DNA of 9,137 bases. Origin: Halieaceae bacterium. GTDB lineage: Bacteria > Pseudomonadota > Gammaproteobacteria > Pseudomonadales > Halieaceae. The notes under the pieces were generated by a model. The model saw only the letters and a list, made by a program, of their open reading frames with translations. It had not been told where the DNA came from and did not search any database. The translations under genes were made by a program, and so were the position numbers. Below are positions 1-6,689 of this stretch, piece by piece; position 1 is the stretch's first letter, and the number at the start of each line of letters is the position of its first letter. The stretch lies in NCBI GenBank assembly GCA_011523115.1, contig WTHO01000045.1, positions 1-9,137 on the forward strand. The letters run 5' to 3'.

Positions 1-407
1 GTGAGGATGCGTTGCGGTGCGCGAGGTTAAATGCCGAGCAGCTGGCCTTGGACGTCGATTGGCGATGCGGCCGCTGGTTTGAATCAGTTAGGGGTGAACG
101 CTGGGATCTCGTGGTGTCTAACCCGCCTTACATCGCCGAGGCTGATGCGCACCTTTCAGAGGGTGACCTTCCCGCCGAGCCTCGCACCGCACTGGTGGGT
201 GGCGCAACGGGGCTGGAAGCGCTTCAGGAGATCATTTGCTTGACGCCCAATGCATTGAGCCCGGGCGGATGGCTTCTGCTTGAGCATGGCTACGATCAGG
301 CCGAATCTGTCGCCGGCATGCTAAGGGACGCAGGCTTTAGCGACGTGAGCACTCGATCAGACTGGTCGGGGCAACCACGCATCACAGGTGGACAATGGGC
401 GAGCTGA
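1..407 (+). CDS. prmC: PrmC (HemK) release-factor glutamine methyltransferase, 3' part only
   Basis: This is the C-terminal part of the SAM-dependent enzyme that N5-methylates the glutamine of the GGQ motif in peptide release factors RF1 and RF2 in the cytoplasm. The open frame enters from the left edge (first full codon at base 3), so the true start lies outside the window. The first residues, EDALRCARLNAEQL, fit the end of the Rossmann-fold region that binds SAM. The diagnostic NPPY motif is at bases 120-131 (VVSNPPYIAEAD), where it would hold the target glutamine amide. A later GGWLLLEHGYDQ segment and a PRITGG tail also match the family. The frame overlaps the moeB start by 13 bp, which suggests translational coupling. 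In Pseudomonas prmC usually follows prfA; that gene would lie to the left and is not visible. Other N5-glutamine methyltransferases such as PrmB share NPPY, but the moeB neighbour favours PrmC. Confidence 0.93.
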   Translation, partial: EDALRCARLNAEQLALDVDWRCGRWFESVRGERWDLVVSNPPYIAEADAHLSEGDLPAEPRTALVGGATGLEALQEIICLTPNALSPGGWLLLEHGYDQAESVAGMLRDAGFSDVSTRSDWSGQPRITGGQWAS

Positions 408-1168
408 CGGACGAGCAGCTGCGTCGATACGCTCGCCAGCTCGTTGTCCCCCAAATTGACATGGAGGGGCAGCTGCGGTTGCGTGATGCCCATGTCCTGA
501 TTGTGGGGGCGGGCGGCTTAGGTGTCCCGATGGCGCAGTACCTTGCGGGCGCCGGAGTGGGGCGTCTTCGGATCGTGGATGACGACCGGATTGCGCTCAG
601 TAATCTGCCGCGACAGATCGCCTTTTCCGAGACTGACATTGGCGAGCTGAAGGTCGAGGTTCTGGCCCAGCGAATTCGTGCTGCCAATGACAGCGTATTG
701 GTGGAGCCATGCCCGGCGCGCTTTGATCCGCTCACGGCCGAAGAGTTCCTGTGCGATATCGACCTCGTGCTGGATGCGACCGATTCGATGCAGGCTCGGC
801 TGGATATTGATCGCGCTACCTACTCCCGCCGCATTCCCTGGATCATGGGCGCGGCGGTACAAATCGCAGGACAATGGTCAGCGTTTGATCCCGAGCGACA
901 TCATGGCTGTTATCACTGTTTGATCGCCGACCCCGGTGCTATGGAAACCGGAAGCTGCGCGGAACTGGGGATTGTGGGGCCTGTCGTTGGCTTAGTGTCA
1001 TTGCACCAGGCCATCCTGGCGCTGCGCTATTTGGTCGGCGATGATCTGCCGTGGGGACGTCTGCACATGCTCGACGCCTGGTCAGGAGGCTTGCAGTTAC
1101 TTGAGGTTTTGGCGCGCGAGGATTGCGCCCTGTGTCGTCACGGCAGTAGCCAGCACCAACCGGATTAG
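395..1168 (+). CDS. moeB: MoeB/ThiF/HesA-family adenylyltransferase, probably MoeB (molybdopterin synthase activation)
   Basis: This is a 257-residue E1-like enzyme that adenylates the C-terminal glycine of a sulfur-carrier protein: MoaD for molybdopterin synthesis, or ThiS if it is really ThiF. The nucleotide-binding GAGGLG is at residues 38-43, followed by an acidic VDDD (61-64) and the NLPRQ arginine at 73. K86 and the LDATD aspartate D130 also match the E. coli MoeB catalytic set (R14, R73, K86, D130) at the same numbers, which supports the ATG at 395. Four zinc-ligand cysteines form two CxxC pairs, C172/C175 and C244/C247. C188 in TGSCAELG sits where ThiF and MoeB carry a conserved cysteine. 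There is no rhodanese domain, so this is the short bacterial form. The ATG lies inside prmC, 3 nt after AGGTGG. The prmC-moeB order is as in Pseudomonas, but the expected murI is absent downstream. MoeB versus ThiF cannot be settled from sequence alone; context favours MoeB. Confidence 0.87.
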   Translation: MGELTDEQLRRYARQLVVPQIDMEGQLRLRDAHVLIVGAGGLGVPMAQYLAGAGVGRLRIVDDDRIALSNLPRQIAFSETDIGELKVEVLAQRIRAANDSVLVEPCPARFDPLTAEEFLCDIDLVLDATDSMQARLDIDRATYSRRIPWIMGAAVQIAGQWSAFDPERHHGCYHCLIADPGAMETGSCAELGIVGPVVGLVSLHQAILALRYLVGDDLPWGRLHMLDAWSGGLQLLEVLAREDCALCRHGSSQHQPD

Positions 1169-2508
1169 GTCAGTGATTTAAAAATCCGTCTGACGCGCCA
1201 GGTGATCAGCGCCGCCGCGATTGCGATACCCAATATGGTTGAAACCCAGAAGTCCACAGTACCCTCGGGCAGGCTGTCACCCCAATGAATGGCAAGTAGG
1301 TAACCCAAGGGTAGTGCGATCCCCCAGTAGGAGAAGGTGACGACCAGAAAGGGGAAACGCGTTTCTTTGTATGCGCGCAATACAAATGATCCAACGATTT
1401 GCACGACATCGATCAAGATAAAGAGGGCCGCCAGCCTCAATAATTGAAACGCAAGCTCCCGAATGTCACTGGATTGTGTGTACGCACCAATGATGGCATC
1501 AGGGAAGAGGAGCAATAGCGACATGGCGAGCAGCCCGATTAGGGTAGACAGTGCTGCGCCGACACGAAAAGCCACTCTGATCCCTTGCGGATTTCCCGCG
1601 CCAATCGCGTGCCCCATGCGCGTGGCCATGGCACTACCGACACTCACCATCGGAATGTAGAACACGTCCCAGACGTTGATGGCGATTTGATGGGCGGCGA
1701 CTGCAGCGTCGCCCAGCGTGGCGATCAATAGCGTGATAGCGGAGAAGACCCCGGTTTCCAGAAAAAAAGTGAAGCCCACCGGCAGTCCCACGGCGAGTAT
1801 TTCACCAATCCGCCGCCGATCAGGGGCTTGCAGCCATCGATCGGGTAGATACTGACGCAGTGAGTCCGCGCTCAGTACGTAGAGCAATATGATCAGCGTG
1901 CTGAGCCACATTGAGGCGGCTGTCGCAAGCCCGCACCCTTCCGCGCCGAGCTCCGGTGCGCCCCATGCTCCAAAAATGAGCATGTAATTCAGAGGCACGT
2001 TGGCGACAAACCCCACGACACTGGCGATTGCAAATGGGGCGGTCACGCCGAGGCCTTGTGTGTGGTAACGCAGCGCCATGAAGATCCCCAGAGCGGGAAA
2101 TCCGAGCCCAACCCTGCTGACGTAGGCCGCAGTCTTTGCGGTGGTGTCACTGGGGAGTTCAAGTAGCTCGATGATGGCGCCACTGTGGAGACAAAGCGGT
2201 GTCATCATTGCGCTCAGCACAACCGCGACCCATAGCCCCTGCGGCAGGAAGCTGCGGACTCGTTCAAACCGACCGGCACCGAAGTCTTGTGCAACGATCG
2301 CTGAGCACGCGAAGAGCGTGCCGAGAATAATCAAATAGAGGGGTAGCCAGATATTGAAACCGATGGCGATTGCAGCGAGGTCTGTATCTCCATAATTTCC
2401 TGCCATCAATGTATCGACGACACCCGTACCGATCTGGGCGGTCTGTGCGATGAGCAGAGGCCAAGCGATGCGCCATAGCGGACCCAATTCTTCGCGCATT
2501 TGCCCCAT
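1165..2508 (-). CDS. MATE-family (NorM-type) cation-coupled multidrug efflux transporter
   Basis: This is an inner-membrane antiporter of the multidrug and toxic compound extrusion family, which exports organic cations and drugs in exchange for Na+ or H+. Starting at the ATG at 2508 it has 447 residues and a string of hydrophobic helices consistent with the usual 12 segments in two halves. Three conserved membrane carboxylates are present: D32 (GVVDTLMAG), E251 (FFLETGVFS) and D367 (FILIDVVQIVGS). As I recall Vibrio NorM, these correspond to D36, E255 and D371, a constant offset of four. Other family marks are AAHQIAIN and the LRAYKETR loop. The frame stays open to an ATG at 2613, but that would add 35 unusual residues (including CNRCG) across the rhlB promoter region. 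ATG 2499 is another possible start. I see no clear ribosome binding site at any of them. The gene is convergent with moeB (4 bp overlap) and divergent from rhlB. Substrate is unknown. Confidence 0.9.
   Translation of the reverse strand: MGQMREELGPLWRIAWPLLIAQTAQIGTGVVDTLMAGNYGDTDLAAIAIGFNIWLPLYLIILGTLFACSAIVAQDFGAGRFERVRSFLPQGLWVAVVLSAMMTPLCLHSGAIIELLELPSDTTAKTAAYVSRVGLGFPALGIFMALRYHTQGLGVTAPFAIASVVGFVANVPLNYMLIFGAWGAPELGAEGCGLATAASMWLSTLIILLYVLSADSLRQYLPDRWLQAPDRRRIGEILAVGLPVGFTFFLETGVFSAITLLIATLGDAAVAAHQIAINVWDVFYIPMVSVGSAMATRMGHAIGAGNPQGIRVAFRVGAALSTLIGLLAMSLLLLFPDAIIGAYTQSSDIRELAFQLLRLAALFILIDVVQIVGSFVLRAYKETRFPFLVVTFSYWGIALPLGYLLAIHWGDSLPEGTVDFWVSTILGIAIAAALITWRVRRIFKSLT
1169..1194. repeat. 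inverted repeat at the moeB/MATE convergent junction
   Basis: The outer arms are GTCAG (1169-1173) and CTGAC (1190-1194). The inner arms are GATT (1175-1178) and AATC (1183-1186) around a TAAA loop, with unpaired T1174 and CGT1187-1189. It starts just after the moeB stop and lies in the last codons of the MATE gene. A second overlapping dyad, CGGATT (1161-1166) with AATCCG (1183-1188), spans both stops. There is no T-tract on either side, so it is not a typical intrinsic terminator. It could stabilise or end 3' transcript tails, or be chance. Confidence 0.3.
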
Positions 2509-2594
2509 TGCAGAGGGTGACGGGGGTGATTGATCAGTCAATTCCGGGTGCTCTTTGATACCGCAGCGGTTGCACAGTTTAACCCGCATCCCTG

Positions 2595-2603
2595 TGCTAG
2601 ACT
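2595..2603 (+). promoter_or_regulatory. possible extended -10 promoter element for rhlB
   Basis: The sequence TGCTAGACT fits an extended -10 (TGn followed by TAGACT, four of six matches to TATAAT). Transcription would start near 2610, just ahead of rhlB. No good -35 lies at 16-18 bp. The nearest match, TTGCAC at 2570-2575, is 22 bp away, which is too far. Extended -10 promoters can work with a poor -35. Confidence 0.35.
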
Positions 2604-2625
2604 TCGCGCTCATTTTTTGCCGGCA

Positions 2626-3861
2626 ATGATTGTGCAGGAAGAAGCTGTGGCGGGGGCCGATGCTCCCAGTGACCCAAATACCGGCGCCGTGACCTCGGTG
2701 CCATCACTGGAAAAAGTAAAGTTCGATACGCTGAACCTCGATGCGTTGGTGCAACGTGGCGTTGACGCGTTGGGCTTCGAGTTCTGCTCTCCCATCCAAG
2801 GCCGAATTTTGCCTCATACCCTGAACGGGAACGATGCCATTGGCAAAGCACAGACGGGCACCGGCAAAACCGCCGCATTTCTGATCACGATTTTTAACGA
2901 TCTGTTGAGCCACCCGATTGAAGGCGAGCGGTATCTGGGTGAGCCCCGAGCGGTGATCATTGCCCCAACTCGCGAGTTGGTGATGCAGATCGCGTCGGAC
3001 GCCGAGGAGCTGGGGCGATTCACGGGACTGAAAACCGTGACCTTGATCGGAGGCGCGGATTACCAGAAACAGTTAGCCAAGGTGAACCGCTCACCAGTGG
3101 ATATCGTCGTCGCCACCCCAGGCAGACTAATCGACTTTATGGAGCGGCGAGATCTGGCGCTGGACCGTGTAGAAATACTGGTGCTTGACGAGGCGGATCG
3201 CATGCTCGACATGGGTTTTATCCCGCAGGTGAAGCGCATTGTGCGCGCAACGCCGCGCAAGGAAGATCGACAAACCTTGCTGTTTTCCGCCACGTTCACG
3301 CAAGACATCATGAATCTGGCGAAGCAATGGACTTTTGAGCCGATAACGGTTGAGATTGAGCCAGAGCGTGTCGCCACTGCGTCAGTGGATCAGCGAGTGT
3401 ATTTAGTTGCCAGCCGGGACCGCTTTCCTGTGTTGATGAATTTGCTCAATGATCCCGCAGTTGAAAGCGTCATTATCTTTGCCAACCGCCGTGATCAAGT
3501 GCGCCGGCTCTACGAGAAGCTGCGCAAAGAGGGGGTTCAGTGCGGCATGCTGTCCGGTGAAATTACTCAGGCTAAACGGACCAAGACGTTGGAAAACTTC
3601 AAGTCTGGCCGATCCAAGATTCTGGTGGCGACTGACGTGGCGGGGCGGGGCATCCACGTTGAGGGGATTTCCCACGTGGTCAACTACAACCTTCCCGAGG
3701 ACCCCGAAGATTACGTTCATCGAATCGGGCGTACGGGCAGGGCTGGGGCGACGGGGGTGTCGATCAGCTTTGCCAGTGAAGATGACGCTTTTTTGCTGCC
3801 CGACATTGAGGCGCTTCTCGGCCATTCGCTGGCCTGTATGGCGCCGCCTCTTACAACCTAG
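2626..3861 (+). CDS. rhlB: RhlB-type DEAD-box ATP-dependent RNA helicase
   Basis: This is a cytoplasmic RNA helicase; in E. coli, RhlB unwinds structured RNA for the RNase E degradosome. From ATG 2626 it has 411 residues with all helicase motifs. The first RecA domain has F33 and Q58 of the Q motif, AQTGTGKT (75-82), PTREL (114-118), TPGR (164-167), DEAD (188-191) and SAT (221-223). The second has VIIFANRR (282-289), ATDVAGRG (335-342) and HRIGRTGRAG (365-374). The segment EDDAFLLPDIEALLGHSL near the C-terminus is what points to RhlB rather than RhlE, SrmB or DbpA. The protein stops about 11 residues after it and lacks the basic, arginine-rich tail of E. coli RhlB. Residues 1-27 are an acidic, alanine-rich extension. 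The start is uncertain: GTG 2647 has AGGAAG five bases upstream, while ATG 2626 has no evident ribosome binding site. The ORF upstream to 2530 is probably not translated. The stop overlaps that of cysZ. Confidence 0.9.
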   Translation: MIVQEEAVAGADAPSDPNTGAVTSVPSLEKVKFDTLNLDALVQRGVDALGFEFCSPIQGRILPHTLNGNDAIGKAQTGTGKTAAFLITIFNDLLSHPIEGERYLGEPRAVIIAPTRELVMQIASDAEELGRFTGLKTVTLIGGADYQKQLAKVNRSPVDIVVATPGRLIDFMERRDLALDRVEILVLDEADRMLDMGFIPQVKRIVRATPRKEDRQTLLFSATFTQDIMNLAKQWTFEPITVEIEPERVATASVDQRVYLVASRDRFPVLMNLLNDPAVESVIIFANRRDQVRRLYEKLRKEGVQCGMLSGEITQAKRTKTLENFKSGRSKILVATDVAGRGIHVEGISHVVNYNLPEDPEDYVHRIGRTGRAGATGVSISFASEDDAFLLPDIEALLGHSLACMAPPLTT

Positions 3862-3868
3862 CGGTGCT
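3840..3868. repeat. inverted repeat spanning the rhlB/cysZ stop codons
   Basis: Bases 3840-3847 (GGCGCCGC) can pair with 3861-3868 (GCGGTGCT) in the plus-strand RNA, using two G-U pairs and leaving a 13-nt loop that holds the shared CTAG of the two stop codons. No T-tract follows. On the minus strand the wobble pairs become mismatches, so any effect should be stronger for rhlB mRNA. It may be chance in GC-rich coding sequence. Confidence 0.22.
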
Positions 3869-4595
3869 GCCGCAATTCCTCACACCACAGCAGGGTTGCC
3901 CCTATTACCGCCGCGGGGATGACCACGAGGTTGAGAAGTGGAATGCCGGTGAAGAAGGCTACTGCGCCGCCGAAGCCCGTCGTTGATAGCCGCCGCGCCG
4001 CACAGGCGTCACGAACGTCACGGAAAGGCAGGCGATGGTTATCCATCGGATAGTCAACGAACTGCAGACTCATCATCCAGGCCCCCAGTAAAAACCAGGC
4101 CAAAGGCGCAACAGCGTTAATGACGGGGATAGCAGTTATCAACAGCACTCCTAGGGCCATCGGTAAGTAGTACAGCACTTTTCGTATCTCGCGAAAGAAC
4201 GCCCGAGGCACCTCAAGCAGTGCGGCCGCGACGCCGTCGAGCGCGGGCACCGGCTCGCCTGTGACGGCCTCCTCAACTTTTTCAGACAACAGGGCATGAA
4301 ACGGTGAGGTCAGCATCAGGACAAGAAAGGTTGAGATATAGCCGGTCATCAGTCCGCCGACTAACCAAAGTAGCGGCGTGATGATCCAAGAGAGAAACTG
4401 TAGCCATTCGGGGACGGTGAGGAGCGCTGCGTCATAAAAATCAGAAATCATCTCGAAGAGTAGCCACCCCATCAGGCTGAATAGCATGATGTTGGCCATG
4501 AGCGGCACGATGACGAAACGACGCAGACCCGGTTCAGAGAGCATCGTCAGTCCCCGCAAAAAATAGCCTGCTCCTGTAAATAGATTGCCGCTCAT
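3858..4595 (-). CDS. cysZ: CysZ sulfate transporter (EI24/CysZ family membrane protein)
   Basis: This is a 245-residue inner-membrane protein of the CysZ family, which in E. coli takes up sulfate for cysteine synthesis (253 residues there). The N-terminal pattern LSEPGLRRFVIVPLMAN (19-35) matches the family opening. Hydrophobic stretches are at roughly 27-50, 64-98, 143-178 and 208-237. The signature DYPMDNHRLPF (181-191) and the final GIPLLNLVVIPAAVIGAT (217-234) are close to E. coli CysZ as I remember it. I chose ATG 4595 because family homology begins there and AGGAC lies 9 nt upstream on the minus strand (4605-4609). The open frame extends to 4739, but those extra 48 residues are polar and overlap the start of divergent smrA. 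No other cysteine-synthesis gene is in view. The stop overlaps that of rhlB by 4 bp. Confidence 0.92.
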   Translation of the reverse strand: MSGNLFTGAGYFLRGLTMLSEPGLRRFVIVPLMANIMLFSLMGWLLFEMISDFYDAALLTVPEWLQFLSWIITPLLWLVGGLMTGYISTFLVLMLTSPFHALLSEKVEEAVTGEPVPALDGVAAALLEVPRAFFREIRKVLYYLPMALGVLLITAIPVINAVAPLAWFLLGAWMMSLQFVDYPMDNHRLPFRDVRDACAARRLSTTGFGGAVAFFTGIPLLNLVVIPAAVIGATLLWCEELRQHR

Positions 4596-4620
4596 GTGGT
4601 CGCTGTCCTGATCGCTGGTC

Positions 4621-4628
4621 ACTATACT
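4621..4628. promoter_or_regulatory. overlapping -10 elements for cysZ and smrA (candidate bidirectional promoter)
   Basis: In the 64-bp gap between cysZ and smrA the plus strand reads TATACT at 4623-4628 and the minus strand reads TATAGT at 4626-4621. Each matches five of six bases of the sigma-70 -10 consensus. Predicted starts would leave leaders of roughly 20-25 nt on each gene. No convincing -35 is visible for either direction at 16-18 bp. Confidence 0.4.
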
Positions 4629-4659
4629 GTCGTAATCCTCGACCAGAGCGCAATCATCC

Positions 4660-5247
4660 GTGAGTGACGAAGATCTTTTTGCTGAGGAAATGGCTGGCGT
4701 CACCCCGCTTGGGCGTGACGCGCGTGTGCGCCTGGTCAAGGAGCGATTGTCTCAGGACCAGCGGGAAGGTCGACGGAGGGCAGCAGAGGGCGAGGAGGCC
4801 ATCGTAAACCCGCTGGCTGACGAGGGAATCGCTCCGCTTGACGCTTGGTACATCCTCGAGTTCAAGCGCCCCGGTATCCAAAACGGCGTGTATCGAAAGC
4901 TTCGCCTCGGCCATTATCAGCTTGACGCCCGCCTCGACCTTCACCGATTCGGGATCAAGCAGGCGAGAGAGGAGGTATTTTCGTTCATCAGCGAGGCAAG
5001 CCATCTCGGCTTGAGAACCCTGCTGATTGTGCACGGAAAAGGCCACTCAAAGGCCAACGGAGACAAAACGGCGGTGCTGAAGGGCTACGTCAACCAATGG
5101 TTGCGGGAATTAGAGGCCGTTCAGGCTTTTCACTCCGCGCAGCCTCAACACGGTGGCACGGGTGCTGTTTACGTATTGCTTCGTAAAAGTGCCGAACAGA
5201 AGCGTGAGAATCGCCTTAAATACCTCAAAGGCAGAGTTCAGGACTGA
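4660..5247 (+). CDS. smrA: SmrA (YdaL-like) Smr-domain protein
   Basis: This 195-residue cytoplasmic protein has a single Smr (small MutS-related) domain at about residues 90-180. In other proteins this domain acts as a nuclease on DNA or RNA; the cellular role of the short SmrA type is not well defined. Visible motifs are LDLHR (92-96) in place of the usual LDLHG, HGKG (125-128), and [12 protein letters not shown] (165-176). The N-terminal half, with [11 protein letters not shown] (7-17) and [20 protein letters not shown] (65-84), follows E. coli SmrA/YdaL rather than SmrB, and there is no MutS2 ATPase. I chose GTG 4660 because the N-terminus then lines up with the E. coli protein. Its ribosome binding site is weak, and the in-frame ATG at 4690 has GAGGA too close to it. 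It is divergent from cysZ with a possible shared promoter, and its 3' end overlaps gatB by 10 bp. Confidence 0.88.
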   Translation: MSDEDLFAEEMAGVTPLGRDARVRLVKERLSQDQREGRRRAAEGEEAIVNPLADEGIAPLDAWYILEFKRPGIQNGVYRKLRLGHYQLDARLDLHRFGIKQAREEVFSFISEASHLGLRTLLIVHGKGHSKANGDKTAVLKGYVNQWLRELEAVQAFHSAQPQHGGTGAVYVLLRKSAEQKRENRLKYLKGRVQD

Positions 5248-5251
5248 CTCT
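5233..5251. repeat. inverted repeat containing the smrA and gatB stop codons
   Basis: The arms AGAGT (5233-5237) and ACTCT (5247-5251) enclose a second pairing, C5239-A5240 with T5245-G5246, around a GGAC loop, with T5238 bulged. Both stop codons (smrA TGA 5245-5247, gatB 5240-5238) lie in the structure. The plus strand continues CTAATTTCT, which is too poor in T for a classic terminator. It may act as a weak bidirectional terminator or 3'-end stabiliser. Confidence 0.3.
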
Positions 5252-6689
5252 CTAATTTCTCCAGCAGCAACTGATTGATCATCTGTGGGTTGGCTTGGCC
5301 CTGAGACGCTTTCATGATTTGTCCTACGAAGAAGCCACTCAGTTTTTTGCGCTTGGCTTCATCCGCCGCGATGTATTGGGCCACCTGATCGGGGTTATTG
5401 GCTATGACCTCAGTGACCATCGCCTCCAGTGCGCTCGAATCACTGACTTGTTTTAGCCCTCTTGCGGCAATGATCTGATCGGCGTCGCCCTCGCCTTGCC
5501 ACAGGGCGTCAAAAACCTGCTTGGCCAATTTACTGGATAGGGTGCCGTCCTCTACCCGACTGACCAGGCCGCTAAGGCGTTCAGCTGAGATAGGACTTTC
5601 AGTGATACTGAGCTCATGACGATTCAGCGCAGCCGACAGATCTCCCAGAATCCAGTTAGCGGCCAGTTTAGCAGCGCCTGACGCCCTCGCGACGGACTCG
5701 AAGTAATCGGCCATATCATGGTTTGGCACCAGCAATGATGCATCGTATTCGCTCACCCCATACTCGGCCAGAAATCGCTCGCGCTTTGCCGTGGGCAGCT
5801 CGGGTAGGCTTTGCCGCACTGCATCAATGTAGGCCTCATCAATGAGGATGGGGAGGAGATCCGGCTCGGGGAAGTAGCGATAGTCATTCGCCACCTCCTT
5901 GGAGCGCATCGAGCGGGTGGTGTCTTGATCAGCATCGTAGAGGCGTGTCTCCTGAGTGATAGCTCCGCCGCGCTCAAGGATCTCGGCCTGTCTTTCGTAC
6001 TCACTGTGAATAGCTCTCTCAACGAACCTGAAGGAGTTCACATTTTTGATCTCTGTTCTTGTGCCTAGCTCATCCGATCCCTGCTTGCGCAGTGATATGT
6101 TGATGTCGCAGCGCATTGAGCCTTCAGCCATGTTGCCGTCGGAAATGCCTAGGTAAGTGACCAGCGAATGGAGTGCCTTCAAATAGGCCACGGCTTGCTC
6201 TGCAGAGCGGAAGTCGGGTTCCGTGACAATCTCCAAAAGTGGGGTGCCAGCGCGATTGAGGTCAATGCCGGTCTCATGAGCGAACTCGTCGTGGACCGAC
6301 TTTCCGGCATCCTCTTCCAAATGGGCCCGGGTAATGCGAATTGGATAGAGACTGCCGTTTTCCAGTGGCACTTCAAAAATGCCCTCGCAGACGATCGGAG
6401 CAAAAAACTGGCTCACCTGATATCCCTTGGGAAGGTCGGGGTAGAAGTAGTTTTTCCGATCGAAGACGGATCGTTGTCCAATTCGCGCGCCGATTCCCAA
6501 GCCAAATGTAACGGCGTGTCGAACGGCTTCCTCATTAAGCACAGGCAGCATACCGGGCATGCCAAGATCAACGGCATCGGCCTGCACATTCGGTGATGCG
6601 CCAAATTGCGTCGATGAGCCAGAGAAAATTTTGGACTGAGTGGCAAGCTGCAAGTGCACCTCTAATCCCATCACGATTTCCCAGCTCAT
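5238..6689 (-). CDS. gatB: GatB, Asp/Glu-tRNA amidotransferase subunit B
   Basis: GatB is the kinase/transamidase subunit of the GatCAB complex. It binds mischarged Asp-tRNA(Asn) or Glu-tRNA(Gln), phosphorylates the side chain with ATP, and uses ammonia channelled from GatA to make the amide. The 483-residue protein has the expected motifs: MGLEVHLQL (7-15) with the metal-site residues E10 and H12, [17 protein letters not shown] (78-94), HLEEDAGK (123-130), [17 protein letters not shown] (143-159) and [13 protein letters not shown] (189-201). The C-terminus has the GatB/YqeY tail domain that grips tRNA, ending near [17 protein letters not shown] chose ATG 6689 because [13 protein letters not shown] is the family N-terminus. 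The ATG overlaps the gatA stop as ATGA, a classic translational coupling. The open frame further upstream, to 6728, lies within gatA. This is the last gene of gatC-gatA-gatB, and its stop overlaps convergent smrA. Confidence 0.97.
   Translation of the reverse strand: MSWEIVMGLEVHLQLATQSKIFSGSSTQFGASPNVQADAVDLGMPGMLPVLNEEAVRHAVTFGLGIGARIGQRSVFDRKNYFYPDLPKGYQVSQFFAPIVCEGIFEVPLENGSLYPIRITRAHLEEDAGKSVHDEFAHETGIDLNRAGTPLLEIVTEPDFRSAEQAVAYLKALHSLVTYLGISDGNMAEGSMRCDINISLRKQGSDELGTRTEIKNVNSFRFVERAIHSEYERQAEILERGGAITQETRLYDADQDTTRSMRSKEVANDYRYFPEPDLLPILIDEAYIDAVRQSLPELPTAKRERFLAEYGVSEYDASLLVPNHDMADYFESVARASGAAKLAANWILGDLSAALNRHELSITESPISAERLSGLVSRVEDGTLSSKLAKQVFDALWQGEGDADQIIAARGLKQVSDSSALEAMVTEVIANNPDQVAQYIAADEAKRKKLSGFFVGQIMKASQGQANPQMINQLLLEKLESQS

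Noticed and set aside
2530..2544. FNR box (TTGAT-N4-ATCAA)
   Set aside because: Only the left half (TTGAT) fits; the right half is not ATCAA at the required spacing.
2570..2603. TTGCAC as the -35 for the rhlB promoter
   Set aside because: The spacing to TAGACT is 22 bp, outside the workable range.
3403..3825. Minus-strand ORF of 140 codons
   Set aside because: It lies antisense to the second RecA domain of rhlB; the sequence resembles a reversed helicase shadow, not a protein family.
3858..3861. Intrinsic terminators at the convergent junctions
   Set aside because: None of the three junction hairpins is followed by a run of T on either strand, so they were listed as inverted repeats only.
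3449..3922. Plus-strand ORF of 157 codons running past the rhlB stop
   Set aside because: It was considered as a frameshifted rhlB tail. Its residues are a plus-one shadow of the helicase and then antisense of cysZ, with no basic RhlB-like tail.
4623..4640. LexA-like half site (TACTGT)
   Set aside because: There is no matching ACAG half at the required spacing, so no SOS box.
6168..6596. Plus-strand ORF of 142 codons
   Set aside because: It lies antisense to the conserved core of gatB and has no recognisable domain.
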